From Streptomyces zhihengii (lineage in GTDB: Bacteria > Actinomycetota > Actinomycetes > Streptomycetales > Streptomycetaceae), in assembly GCF_016919245.1 (NCBI RefSeq), contig NZ_JAFEJA010000002.1, positions 436,501 through 500,500 of the forward strand: DNA of 64,000 nucleotides. Direction: 5' to 3'. Below are positions 1 to 7,724 of the stretch, one piece after another (position 1 is the first letter of the stretch; each line of letters opens with the position of its first letter). The position numbers and the translations under genes were made by a program. Below the pieces are notes generated by a model. It was not told the DNA's origin and did no database searches. It was given only the letters and a program-made list of their open reading frames with translations.

Positions 1-476
1 CCGTGGGCGCCGTGCAGCATCCGGCCGCCCGCGGCGACCGCTCCGCCGACGCCGGTCCCGATGGCCGCGAACAGCAGGGTGGCGTCCGGGCCCATCGCGG
101 CGAGTTCGGGCCCGGCCGCGGCGCGCACGTCGTTGTCGCACGCCACCGGGAGGCCGGTGCGGGCCGCGAGGTCCGGGCCGAGTGCCGTCCCGGCCCAGCC
201 CGCCAGGGAGTCGGTCGCGCTGGTGACCGTGCCGGTGCGGGGGTCGATGACCCCGGCGGCGGCGACCCCGACCGCGACGGGCGAGGCGCCCGCCGACACC
301 GTGCGGACCGCGTCGGCGAGGGCGTCGAGCACGGCGGACGCGCCTGCCCGGGCCGGGGTGGGCCGGGTGTGCCGGGCGGTGATCCGGCCGCCGCCGTCGA
401 CGAGCGCCGCGGCGATCTTGGTCCCGCCGAGGTCGAGGGCGACGACGGGACCGGAGGGCTGCTCGGGGACGGTCAT
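1..476 (-). CDS. ROK-family sugar kinase, C-terminus cut by window edge
   Basis: Only the first 158 or so residues are present; the 3' end lies off the left edge. The N-terminus has the ROK/ASKHA phosphate-binding motif ALDLGGTKIAAALVD. A CDNDVRAAA segment follows, holding the family's catalytic Asp, and then the glycine loop GTGVGGAVAAGG. ROK proteins of this layout phosphorylate hexoses or N-acetylhexosamines with ATP; those with an N-terminal HTH are repressors, and no HTH is present here. Its start overlaps the stop of the upstream aldolase by four bases (ATGA), so the two are translationally coupled. Next to a neuraminate-lyase-type aldolase and a sialidase, N-acetylmannosamine kinase is the most likely role. 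That specificity is inferred from context. Confidence 0.85.
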   Translation of the reverse strand, partial: MTVPEQPSGPVVALDLGGTKIAAALVDGGGRITARHTRPTPARAGASAVLDALADAVRTVSAGASPVAVGVAAAGVIDPRTGTVTSATDSLAGWAGTALGPDLAARTGLPVACDNDVRAAAGPELAAMGPDATLLFAAIGTGVGGAVAAGGRMLHGAH

Positions 477-1432
477 CGGACCGGGAGCAGACCGGCCGCG
501 CGCAGCCGCCGCGAGACGACGGCGATCGACTCCGCGTCGAGCTGGATCTGCGGCAGGGCCGTCGTGCCGTGGGCGATGACGCCGAGCAGCCGGAGGGCGT
601 GCTTGAACGCGCCGATGGCCGAGGCGTTGCGGCTCATCTCGTCCACCGGGCCGGCGTCGACCATCCCGAACAGCTCGACCAGCCGCTCCTGCTCACCGGC
701 CGCCGTCCTCCAGTCGCCCGCCAGGGCGGCGTCGTAGAGGCGGACGTAGCCGGCCGGGTCGACGTTGCCGATGCCGGGGACCACGCCGTCGGCACCGGCC
801 AGCAGCGCGGCGTCCACCGTCAGTTCCGACCCGGTGAGGATCGAGAACCCGGGCGCGGGGCCCGAGGCGCGGCCCTCGCGGCCGCCGAGCGCCACGATCA
901 GCCGGCGCAGACCGCCCTCGTCGCCGCTGCTGTCCTTCAGTCCGGCGATCGTGCCGTCCTCGGCCAGTTCCCGGACGAGTCCCGGCGAGAGCTTGGAGTG
1001 CACGGAGACCGGCAGGTCGTACGCGAAGAGCGGGAGGCCGCCCTCGGCGCGGACGGTACGGAAGTGGCGCGCGATCTCCTTCTCGTGGGTGCGGGTGTAG
1101 AAGGGCGCGGTGGCCACCACGGCGTCGGCGCCGATCGAGCGGGCGGTGCGGGTGTGCTCCAGGACGCGGGGGGTGGTGGTGTCGATGACACCGGCGAGGA
1201 CCGGGACCCTGCCGTCGGCCGCGTTCACCACGACCTCCAGCACCGTGGCGCGCTGCTCGTCGGTGAGGTAGACGACCTCGCTGCTCGAACCGAGGGCGAA
1301 GAGCCCGTGCACGCCGCCGTCGACGAGATGGCGCACCAGACCGGTCAGCGAGGCGGTGTCCACCTCGCCGGCCGGGGTCAGAGGGGTGCAGACGGGCGGG
1401 ACGACACCGCGGAGGGGTGCGGTCAGTGCCAT
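473..1432 (-). CDS. dihydrodipicolinate synthase / N-acetylneuraminate lyase family aldolase
   Basis: A 319-residue class I aldolase of the DapA/NanA family. Visible landmarks are the pyruvate-binding loop in LFALGSSSEVVYLT, the AYDLPVSVH segment with the catalytic Tyr, and the Schiff-base Lys in IAGLKDSSGD. The start at 1432 (MALTAPLRG) has GGAG eight bases upstream. A start at 1468 would fall inside a perfect inverted repeat and is less likely. It is coupled to the ROK kinase and divergent from a GntR regulator. Given the sialidase, kinase and importer alongside, cleavage of N-acetylneuraminate to pyruvate and N-acetylmannosamine is the best guess. Other 2-keto-3-deoxy acid substrates are possible. 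The genuine biosynthetic DapA is expected elsewhere. Confidence 0.85.
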   Translation of the reverse strand: MALTAPLRGVVPPVCTPLTPAGEVDTASLTGLVRHLVDGGVHGLFALGSSSEVVYLTDEQRATVLEVVVNAADGRVPVLAGVIDTTTPRVLEHTRTARSIGADAVVATAPFYTRTHEKEIARHFRTVRAEGGLPLFAYDLPVSVHSKLSPGLVRELAEDGTIAGLKDSSGDEGGLRRLIVALGGREGRASGPAPGFSILTGSELTVDAALLAGADGVVPGIGNVDPAGYVRLYDAALAGDWRTAAGEQERLVELFGMVDAGPVDEMSRNASAIGAFKHALRLLGVIAHGTTALPQIQLDAESIAVVSRRLRAAGLLPVR

Positions 1433-1454
1433 GGGACGTACTCCAGTGGATCCG

Positions 1455-1471
1455 GGTATGGACGCCATACC
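1455..1471. promoter_or_regulatory. perfect 7-bp inverted repeat upstream of the aldolase
   Basis: GGTATGG, a 3-bp spacer, then CCATACC. The repeat sits 23-39 bases upstream of the aldolase start in the divergent promoter region. It could be an operator for a second regulator or the half of a larger site. It does not resemble the GntR-type box next to it. Confidence 0.4.
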
Positions 1472-1479
1472 TGAGGTGA

Positions 1480-1499
1480 GACGTAAGATGTCCTACGTC
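1480..1499. promoter_or_regulatory. putative GntR operator between aldolase and GntR gene
   Basis: GACGTA and TACGTC form 6-bp inverted arms around AGATGTCC. The core ACGTAAGATGTCC differs at one position from ACGTCAGATGTCC at 4951-4963, which also appears inverted at 5832-5844. All three copies lie in promoter regions of the sialic-acid-type locus, two of them next to FCD-type GntR genes, so this is probably the regulon's operator. Confidence 0.55.
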
Positions 1500-1590
1500 G
1501 GTTGTCACTGTAGGCCGACACCCGCGTCCGCGGTCAAGGGGGCGCGGCACATCGGTACCCGACCCGGTTCGGCACGAGAGGAGCCCGTCA

Positions 1591-2283
1591 GTGGCGCGCA
1601 GCACGGTGACCGAGGACGTCCAGGCCCGGATCAGGGCGCTGATCGTCGACCGGGGCCTCGGGCCCGGCAGCCCCCTGCCCACCGAGTCGGACCTGATGGA
1701 GCTGTTCGACGTCAGCCGGGTCACCGTGCGCGAGGCGCTGAAGGCGCTCCAGGCGCTGCACGTCGTGGAGATCCGGCGGGGATCGGGCACCTTCGTCGGC
1801 TCGCTCTCGCTCGCGCCGTTCGTCGGCGGACTGGCCTTCCGCGCCGTCGTCCGGCACTCGAACGGCGAGCCGGGGCTCTACGAGCTGATGCGGGTGCGCG
1901 AGGCGCTGGAGACCGGCCTCATCGACAGCGTGGTCGCCTGCGCCCCGCAGGAGGACCTGGACGTGCTCCACGCCATCGTCGACACGATGGACGAGGAGGC
2001 CGCCGCGGGCGGCATCGACCGCGGCACGGACCGGGCCTTCCATCTCGCGCTCTACCGCTCGCTGGAGAACCATCTGCTGAGCGAGGTGCTCGACGCCTTC
2101 TGGGCCGCCATGGACCAGGTCCGCGGCGACCTCGGCGACGGCCACGCCGACCCGGGGGAGACCTGCGCCCACCACCGCGAGATCGTCGAGGCGATCGCGG
2201 CCCGGGACGGCGCCCGGGCCGTGCTCGCCATGAGCACCCACTTCGACGACCTGCGCGCCCGGCTGGCCCCGCCCGGCCGGTGA
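1591..2283 (+). CDS. GntR-family (FadR/FCD) transcriptional regulator
   Basis: 230 residues. An N-terminal winged helix at about residues 5-70 includes LPTESDLMELFDVSRVTVREALKAL read in two parts (LPTESDLMELFDVS, then RVTVREALKAL). The helical FCD ligand-binding domain follows, with the metal/acid-binding His residues in RAFHLALYRS and HHREIVEAI. The GTG start has GAGAGGAG eight bases upstream. It is divergent from the aldolase and kinase operon, and likely represses it with a sugar-acid ligand as inducer, like NanR-type regulators. The ligand is inferred from neighbours. Confidence 0.9.
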   Translation: MARSTVTEDVQARIRALIVDRGLGPGSPLPTESDLMELFDVSRVTVREALKALQALHVVEIRRGSGTFVGSLSLAPFVGGLAFRAVVRHSNGEPGLYELMRVREALETGLIDSVVACAPQEDLDVLHAIVDTMDEEAAAGGIDRGTDRAFHLALYRSLENHLLSEVLDAFWAAMDQVRGDLGDGHADPGETCAHHREIVEAIAARDGARAVLAMSTHFDDLRARLAPPGR

Positions 2284-2302
2284 CACCCCGCGCGCACGGG
2301 CA

Positions 2303-2339
2303 CGGCCCGGCCGGGACGTGGTGTCCACCGGCCGGGCCG
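2303..2339. terminator. bidirectional hairpin between convergent GntR and sialidase genes
   Basis: CGGCCCGGCCGG and CCGGCCGGGCCG form a 12-bp perfect stem around a 13-nt loop. It lies in the 76-bp gap between the two convergent stop codons and can serve both. Confidence 0.65.
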
Positions 2340-2359
2340 CGGTCCCGGGGCCGCCGTGC

Positions 2360-3826
2360 CTACGGGGCGGTGACCGTCAGGCCGCCCTCGCCGTAGGAGC
2401 GCTGCCAGCCGCGCACCAGGTAGGTCGCCGTCGTCGCGACCCTGCCCGCGGCGGCGTTGGCCGGCACGGTCACCGGGATCCTCATGTTCGCGCCCTGCCC
2501 CGGGTCGAGTGCGGGCACCGTCACCTGCGGCGCGCTCCACCCCGCCGGCAGGCTCAGCGACACCGAACCGGACGGGAGCCGCACGTCGTTCTGGCTCACC
2601 ACACGCACCGTCACCTCCGTCGTCGTGCCCGGCCTCAGGCCCGCGGGCGGGGTCACCGTGACGGGCGCGCACACGCCGCCGAGCCACTGGAGGTCGAAGG
2701 AGGAGTAGGTGATGCTGCGGTAGCCGTTCCGCTCCCACAGCAGCCCGACGCGCGGGTTGGCGGGCGTCCCGTCGGTGAGGGGCGTCAGCGTGGAGTACGC
2801 CGAGGAGCCGGCGGCGACCGTCCTGCGCACCGGCCAGTTGGCGCCGTTGTCGCAGGAGAGCCGCACCGTGAGGTTGCTGCGGCTGTTCGTGGTCGCGGTG
2901 TTGGAGAACATCAGCCACTTCGCCCGCGGATGGGTCGCCGCGACGCCCGGGGCGAAGCGCGTCACGGAGCCGTTGTTCGCCGGGTCGGGGAGCTCGGTGT
3001 CCTGCTGGAACGGGGTGTACGTGACGCCGCCGTCGGAGGAGTACGCGACCGTGCGGTACGGCGCCGAGCGGTTGTTGAGCATGATCCGGCCGTCGGACAG
3101 CTCGACGGTCTTGTTCTCGTCGCCGCCCGGACCCACCGGGGTGCCCATCCGCCAGGTCGCCCCGTGGTCGTCGCTGTAGGCGCTCACCGCGTAGTTGGCG
3201 CCGTTGTTCCGGATCGCGTACTGCTGGATCAGCCGGCCCTTGTGGATGCCGTGCCGGAGCTGGATGCCCTCGCCCGAGGCGGCGAACATCCCGGCCCAGG
3301 CGGGGTTCTTGATCTCCGCGGTGATGCGCTCGTGCTTCCAGGTGAGGCCGTCGTCGTCCGAGTAGCTGTAGTCGGCCTGGAGGACGTTCGGATCGGACTC
3401 GTCGTTGCCCGTCGCCGACCCGAAGAACCCCTGGTTGACGGAGGCGGCGTAGAAGACGAAGATCCGCCCCGTCTCCCGGTCCACGAGCAGGCTCGGGTCG
3501 CCGAAGCCCTTGGGCGCCGCCTCCTTGCGGATCACCTGCTGCTCCTGCCAGGTGACGCCGTCGTCGGTGCTGCGGCGCAGCACGACGGAGAGGTTGCCGG
3601 GCAGGTCGCCGAGGGTGGGCCGGGCGTCGTAGGCCGCCAGCAGGGTGCCCGCGCCGGTCTTGGTGAGTGCCGGGATGCGGTAGTACGGCGAGCCCACGCC
3701 CTGGGTGGCGAGGTCCTGGGACCAGAGCTGACCTGCGGCGGGCTGCGCGGCGCCGTGGGCGACGCCGGTCGTGCTCAGGGCCACCATCGTGGCGGACAAC
3801 AGGGCCAGACACACTCTGCGCTGCAT
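2360..3826 (-). CDS. secreted exo-alpha-sialidase (BNR/Asp-box)
   Basis: 488 residues. A Sec signal peptide ends near VAHGA (about residue 25). The catalytic beta-propeller has the sialidase RIP motif (YYRIPALT) and at least four Asp-box blades: STDDGVTW, SDDDGLTW, SDDHGATW and SSDGGVTY. A C-terminal NEW3-like beta-sandwich (about residues 385-488) starts at APVTVTPPAG. The enzyme should release terminal sialic acids from glycoconjugates outside the cell and so feed the importer and aldolase of this locus. AAAGAGGA precedes the ATG. The gene follows the esterase gene on the same strand after 115 bp. Confidence 0.93.
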   Translation of the reverse strand: MQRRVCLALLSATMVALSTTGVAHGAAQPAAGQLWSQDLATQGVGSPYYRIPALTKTGAGTLLAAYDARPTLGDLPGNLSVVLRRSTDDGVTWQEQQVIRKEAAPKGFGDPSLLVDRETGRIFVFYAASVNQGFFGSATGNDESDPNVLQADYSYSDDDGLTWKHERITAEIKNPAWAGMFAASGEGIQLRHGIHKGRLIQQYAIRNNGANYAVSAYSDDHGATWRMGTPVGPGGDENKTVELSDGRIMLNNRSAPYRTVAYSSDGGVTYTPFQQDTELPDPANNGSVTRFAPGVAATHPRAKWLMFSNTATTNSRSNLTVRLSCDNGANWPVRRTVAAGSSAYSTLTPLTDGTPANPRVGLLWERNGYRSITYSSFDLQWLGGVCAPVTVTPPAGLRPGTTTEVTVRVVSQNDVRLPSGSVSLSLPAGWSAPQVTVPALDPGQGANMRIPVTVPANAAAGRVATTATYLVRGWQRSYGEGGLTVTAP

Positions 3827-3941
3827 GGACGGGTCCTCTTTCCGGGGGTAGGGGAGGGGAACGGCATGCGAATGGTCGGGGGCGGGCCGGGGCGCGTCGC
3901 GGGGTGACGGCGGGCGCCGGCGGCCCGGGCGAAGGAGCGGC

Positions 3942-4904
3942 TCAGGAGGCCAGGAGGGCGCGCAGCCAGTCGAGTTGCACCCGCTGGTGGTGGGCCCCGC
4001 CGCCCTCGTGGCCGTTGTACTCGTAGACCCGCACGTCCTTGGGGCCGCCGTAGCGGTGGTAGGCGGCGAAGCACGTGGACGGCGGGCAGATGTCGTCCAT
4101 CATGGCGATCGAGAACAGCGAGGGGGCGGTGGCGCGCGGGGCGAGCACGGCGGCGTCCACGTAGGAGAGGGTGTCCAGCAGGGCTCCCGCGTCGTCCCGG
4201 TGGAGGCGCAGGTACTCCGCCACCTCGGTGTACGGCGGCCGGGCCGCGACCAGGGAGCCGCGGCGGATGTCGCAGAGGAACGGGACGTCGGGCATGGCGC
4301 CCGCGAGCCCGGGGACGAGGGCGGCGACGGCGAGGGCCAGCCCGCCGCCCTGGCTGATCCCGGTGGCGACGATCCGCGCGGGGTCGACGGCGGGGTGGGC
4401 CCGGGCGGCGTCCACGGCGCGGACGGCGTCCGTGATCAGCCGCACGTAGTAGTGCTCCGCGGGCCCGCCGGCGCCGCGGGTCAGGAAGCCGGGGACGGAA
4501 CCCCCCACCGCTCCCGCGTCCGGTGTGTCGCCCGTCGCGGCCGACCAGCCCTGGCCCCGGGTGTCCATGAGCAGATGGGCGTGCCCGGCGGAGGACCACA
4601 GGAGCTGCTCGTGCGGGAGGCCGCGCCCCCGGCCGTAGCCGAGGAACTCGACGACGCAGCCGAGCGGTTCCCGGGCACCGGCCGGCAGCCGCAGCCAGCC
4701 GCGCACGGGATCTCCGCCGTGACCGGCGAAGGTGACGTCATAGGTCGTCACCTGCGGCAGCCCGGTGTCGACGAGCCGGAAGACGGGCTCCGCCGGGGGG
4801 CTCGCCGCCAGGGTCCCCGCCCAGAAGGCGTCGAGGTCCGCGGGCTCCGGCAGGGCAGGGCTCAGGGCCAGGCATTCGGCGAGAGACAGGTCCGTCAACG
4901 GCAT
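3942..4904 (-). CDS. acetylxylan-esterase / cephalosporin-C deacetylase family hydrolase
   Basis: 320 residues, alpha/beta hydrolase of the AXE1 family. The nucleophile Ser is in ATGISQGGGLAL. A Trp-rich GQGWSAATG oxyanion region precedes it, and the acid and His fall in MMDDICPPS and YNGHEGGG. No signal peptide is visible, so it acts in the cytoplasm. The family deacetylates sugars. Beside a sialidase and a neuraminate-lyase-type aldolase, removal of O-acetyl groups from imported sialic acids is an attractive inference, unproven here. A perfect inverted repeat containing the GntR-like box lies at 4945-4968, 41-64 bases upstream. Confidence 0.85.
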   Translation of the reverse strand: MPLTDLSLAECLALSPALPEPADLDAFWAGTLAASPPAEPVFRLVDTGLPQVTTYDVTFAGHGGDPVRGWLRLPAGAREPLGCVVEFLGYGRGRGLPHEQLLWSSAGHAHLLMDTRGQGWSAATGDTPDAGAVGGSVPGFLTRGAGGPAEHYYVRLITDAVRAVDAARAHPAVDPARIVATGISQGGGLALAVAALVPGLAGAMPDVPFLCDIRRGSLVAARPPYTEVAEYLRLHRDDAGALLDTLSYVDAAVLAPRATAPSLFSIAMMDDICPPSTCFAAYHRYGGPKDVRVYEYNGHEGGGAHHQRVQLDWLRALLAS

Positions 4905-4944
4905 GGAGGTGCCCCCGGGGCGACGAGGAAGACAGGTGATGAGA

Positions 4945-4968
4945 CGACAGACGTCAGATGTCCTGTCG
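4945..4968. promoter_or_regulatory. putative GntR operator upstream of the esterase gene
   Basis: CGACAG and CTGTCG arms flank ACGTCAGATGTC. The core ACGTCAGATGTCC recurs inverted at 5832-5844 and, with one change, at 1481-1493. It sits in the 138-bp gap between the second GntR gene and the esterase start. Confidence 0.55.
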
Positions 4969-5042
4969 CTGCACGGGACCCTAGAGACCGCCCGCGGCGG
5001 CCGTCAAGGGTGCCCGCGCCGTCCTCGGCCCGGTCGCGCGGA

Positions 5043-5765
5043 TCAGGCGGGGCGCGAACGCGCCTCCGTCAGCCGCCGCCTGACGGGGGCGTAGTGCTCG
5101 CGCAGCGCCGCGGTGAACGCGGCGGCGTCGCCGGCCCTCGCCGCCTCGGCGATGCGCCGGTGCGCCTCGACGGTCGCGGTCTCGTCGGCGTGGGTGAAGC
5201 CGTCCAGATGGGGCGCGACGATCGTGTAGACGTCCCAGAACGCGACGGAGAGCTGCCCGATGAGCGCGTTGCCCAGGGGCGCGACCAGCAGGGCGTGGAA
5301 GGCCCGGTCGCTCTCGACGAAGCCCTTGCCGTCGCCGGCGCCGATCTCGCCCATCCGCCGGACCGCCGCGTCGAGGCCGTCGAGCTGCTCGGCGGTCAGT
5401 GAGCCGACGATGCTCTCGGCCATGCCGCACTCGAAGAGCTCGCGCAGGTCGACGAGGTCGGAGAGGACCTGGAAGTCGTCGTCCGGGCTGAGCAGTCCGC
5501 GGAAGGTCAGGCTCTCGACCAGCGCGGAGAGGCTGAGCCGGCCCACATAGGTGCCGTGGCCGTGGCGCACCTCCACGATGTCCAGGGCGTTGAGGATCTT
5601 GACCGCCTCGCGGACGCTGGAGCGGCTGGCGCCGAGGGCCTCGCAGAGGGCGGGCTCGGTGGGCAGCGGGTCTCCCGGGCGCAGCTTGTTCTCCAGGATG
5701 TACCGCTTGATGCCGTCGACGACCTCCTGCCGCAGCAGCTGCCGTCCCGGGCGTGATCCCGACAT
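5043..5765 (-). CDS. GntR-family (FadR/FCD) transcriptional regulator
   Basis: 240 residues. The winged HTH is at about residues 10-75 (LPTEPALCEALGASRSSVRE). An FCD domain follows, with His-containing helices DRAFHALLVAP and VEAHRRIAEA. The ATG at 5765 has GGGGAG seven bases upstream; the frame stays open far beyond, but that is GC-bias noise. The gene is divergent from the ABC importer operon, with an operator-like repeat between them, so it probably controls import. It resembles the regulator at 1591 (RRGSGTFVG against RHGHGTYVG), suggesting two related regulators share one box. Confidence 0.9.
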   Translation of the reverse strand: MSGSRPGRQLLRQEVVDGIKRYILENKLRPGDPLPTEPALCEALGASRSSVREAVKILNALDIVEVRHGHGTYVGRLSLSALVESLTFRGLLSPDDDFQVLSDLVDLRELFECGMAESIVGSLTAEQLDGLDAAVRRMGEIGAGDGKGFVESDRAFHALLVAPLGNALIGQLSVAFWDVYTIVAPHLDGFTHADETATVEAHRRIAEAARAGDAAAFTAALREHYAPVRRRLTEARSRPA

Positions 5766-5797
5766 GACTGGACTCCCCACCTCTTGACCCCTCTCGC

Positions 5798-5850
5798 TTG
5801 TCAAGCTACGTTCCAACGCTATCAAGGCATCGGACATCTGACGTCTGATG
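5798..5850 (+). promoter_or_regulatory. putative promoter and operator of the importer operon
   Basis: TTGTCA at 5798-5803 and TATCAA at 5820-5825 are spaced 16 bp, a weak sigma-70-like pair. Immediately downstream, 5835-5850 is a near-perfect inverted repeat centred on ACGT (CATCTGACGTCTGATG, one mismatch). It contains the inverted copy of the locus box. A repressor bound there would cover the expected transcription start. Confidence 0.45.
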
Positions 5851-5942
5851 ATGCGGCCGGATGTGGCCGCCGGGCGCGGACGCCGACCGGCCCGATCCTT
5901 CACCAGCCTCTCCCGATACTCACCACCCAGCCTGGAGGACCC

Positions 5943-7538
5943 GTGTCCGACCGGAGACCAGCCGGCGTCGAGCGCCGCACCTTTCTGCGATACACCGGTG
6001 CCATCGGTGTGGCGACGGCGATCACCGCCGGCCTGTCGGCCTGCGGCGGACCGGCCTCGACCGGTGGCGGCGGCGCCACCCCGGGCGGCTCGTCCGGCAC
6101 CATCGAAGCGGGGCTCTCCTACGCCCTCTCCACGGGCTTCGACCCGATGATCACCTCGGGCGCCACCCCCTACGCCGCCAACATGCACATCTTCGAGGGC
6201 CTCGTCGACCTCGACCCGGCCACCCTGGTCGCCCGTCCCGCGCTGGCCACCGCGATGCCGCAGAAGATCAACGCCACCACCTACCGCGCCACCCTGCGCA
6301 AGGGCGCCACCTTCCACGACGGCTCCCCGGTCACCGCCGAGGACGTCGTCTTCAGCTTCGAGCGCATCCTCGACCCGGAGAACGCCTCGCTGATGGCCCA
6401 GTTCGTGCCGTTCGTCGACAAGGTCACCGCGGTCGACGCGAGCACCGTCGAGTTCAAGCTCACCTACCCCTTCGCGCTCTTCCCCTCGCGCATATCCGTC
6501 GTCCGCGTCGTCCCGAAGAAGATCGCCGGCGCCGACGCGAAGGCCTTCGACGCCAAGCCCGTCGGCTCCGGCCCCTGGCGCTTCGTCGAGGCCACCCGCG
6601 AGGACAAGATCGTCTTCGAGGCCTTCGACGCCTACAACGGACCCCGCCCCGCCAAGGCGAAGAAGATGGTCTGGCGCCTGATGTCCGACCCCTCCGCCCG
6701 CGTCAGCGCCATGCAGTCCGGCCGCGTCCAGGCCATCGAGGACGTGCCCTACATCGACATCAAGGGCTTCACCGGGAACAAGAAGGTCGAGTCCGTCCAG
6801 TCCTTCGGACTGCTCTTCCTGATGTTCAACTGCAAGGACAAGCGCTTCGCCGACAAGCGCGTCCGCCAGGCCCTGCACTACGCGCTCGACACCGAGAAGA
6901 TCATCGGTACCGCGCTGGTGGGCAACGCCGAGGCCGCCACCGGGTACTTCCCCCGCACCCACCCGGACTACCACCGGGCCGCCACGGCCTACACCCACGA
7001 CGTGGCCAAGGCCAGGGAACTGCTCGCCGAGGCAGGCGTCGGCAAGCTCTCGTTCACCGTCCTCACCACGGACACCGGCTGGGTCAAGGACATCGCCCCG
7101 CTGCTCCAGGAGAGCTGGGCGGCCGCGGGCATCGACGCCAAGCTGAACATCGCCCAGTCACCCGCCCAGTACGCCAAGGTGGACGCCGGCGACTTCGAGG
7201 TCCTCGTCGCCCCCGGCGACCCGTCCGTCTTCGGCAACGACGCCGACCTGCTGATGCGCTGGTTCTACTACGGCTTCTGGGCCGAGAAGCGCTACGCCTG
7301 GAGCGGCTCCGACGGGTACAAGCAGGTCAAGTCGCTGCTCGACAAGGCCGCGGGCACCGCCGACGAGGCCGGCCGCAAGGAGATCTGGGCGCAGGTCGGC
7401 GACCTGCTCGCCGACGAGGTCCCCCTCTACCCGATCCTCCACCGCAAGCTGCCCACGGCGTGGGACGGTTCGGCGCTGACGGGCTTCAGGCCCCTGCCGA
7501 CCACCGGCCTGTCCTTCGTCGACGTCGGCCGCGCCTGA
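5943..7538 (+). CDS. ABC importer substrate-binding lipoprotein (peptide/SatA-like class)
   Basis: 531 residues; SBP_bac_5 family. A twin-arginine signal (ERRTFLRYTG) is followed by the lipobox LSAC, so it is a Tat-exported membrane-anchored lipoprotein. The GTG start at 5943 has GGAGG just upstream. Family-typical segments include ATFHDGSPVTAEDVVFSFER and KPVGSGPWRF. It heads a four-gene importer operon. The order of binding protein, permease, permease-ATPase fusion and ATPase matches what I recall of the sialic-acid importers SatABCD (Haemophilus ducreyi) and SiaEFGI (Corynebacterium). With the catabolic genes nearby, a sialic-acid ligand is favoured over peptides. Confidence 0.88.
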   Translation: MSDRRPAGVERRTFLRYTGAIGVATAITAGLSACGGPASTGGGGATPGGSSGTIEAGLSYALSTGFDPMITSGATPYAANMHIFEGLVDLDPATLVARPALATAMPQKINATTYRATLRKGATFHDGSPVTAEDVVFSFERILDPENASLMAQFVPFVDKVTAVDASTVEFKLTYPFALFPSRISVVRVVPKKIAGADAKAFDAKPVGSGPWRFVEATREDKIVFEAFDAYNGPRPAKAKKMVWRLMSDPSARVSAMQSGRVQAIEDVPYIDIKGFTGNKKVESVQSFGLLFLMFNCKDKRFADKRVRQALHYALDTEKIIGTALVGNAEAATGYFPRTHPDYHRAATAYTHDVAKARELLAEAGVGKLSFTVLTTDTGWVKDIAPLLQESWAAAGIDAKLNIAQSPAQYAKVDAGDFEVLVAPGDPSVFGNDADLLMRWFYYGFWAEKRYAWSGSDGYKQVKSLLDKAAGTADEAGRKEIWAQVGDLLADEVPLYPILHRKLPTAWDGSALTGFRPLPTTGLSFVDVGRA

Positions 7539-7540
7539 CC

Positions 7541-7572
7541 GGGCGCGGTCCGGCCGAGCCCGGACCGCGCCC
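7541..7572 (+). terminator. intra-operon hairpin after the binding-protein gene
   Basis: GGGCGCGGTCCGG and CCGGACCGCGCCC form a perfect 13-bp stem with a 6-nt loop, 3 bp after the stop codon. The 186-bp gap to the permease contains no gene. Partial termination or 3'-end protection here would keep the binding protein in excess over the membrane parts. Confidence 0.6.
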
Positions 7573-7724
7573 CCACCGGTCCCGCACGACCGCGTCCGCC
7601 CCCGGACCGGCCCGCTCCCGACGAGGCGGGCCACCGGGCCCGGCCCGTCCCGTCCCGCCCGCACGGGCGTGCGCTTCCCCGCGCGGGGGCCGGCCGGGCC
7701 CCCTCGACTCCTAGGAACCTGACG

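Noticed and set aside
5043..6998. Long minus-strand frame extending the GntR gene through the binding-protein gene
   Set aside because: The extension is the antisense of an intact lipoprotein gene. A proper ribosome-binding site and start exist at 5765.
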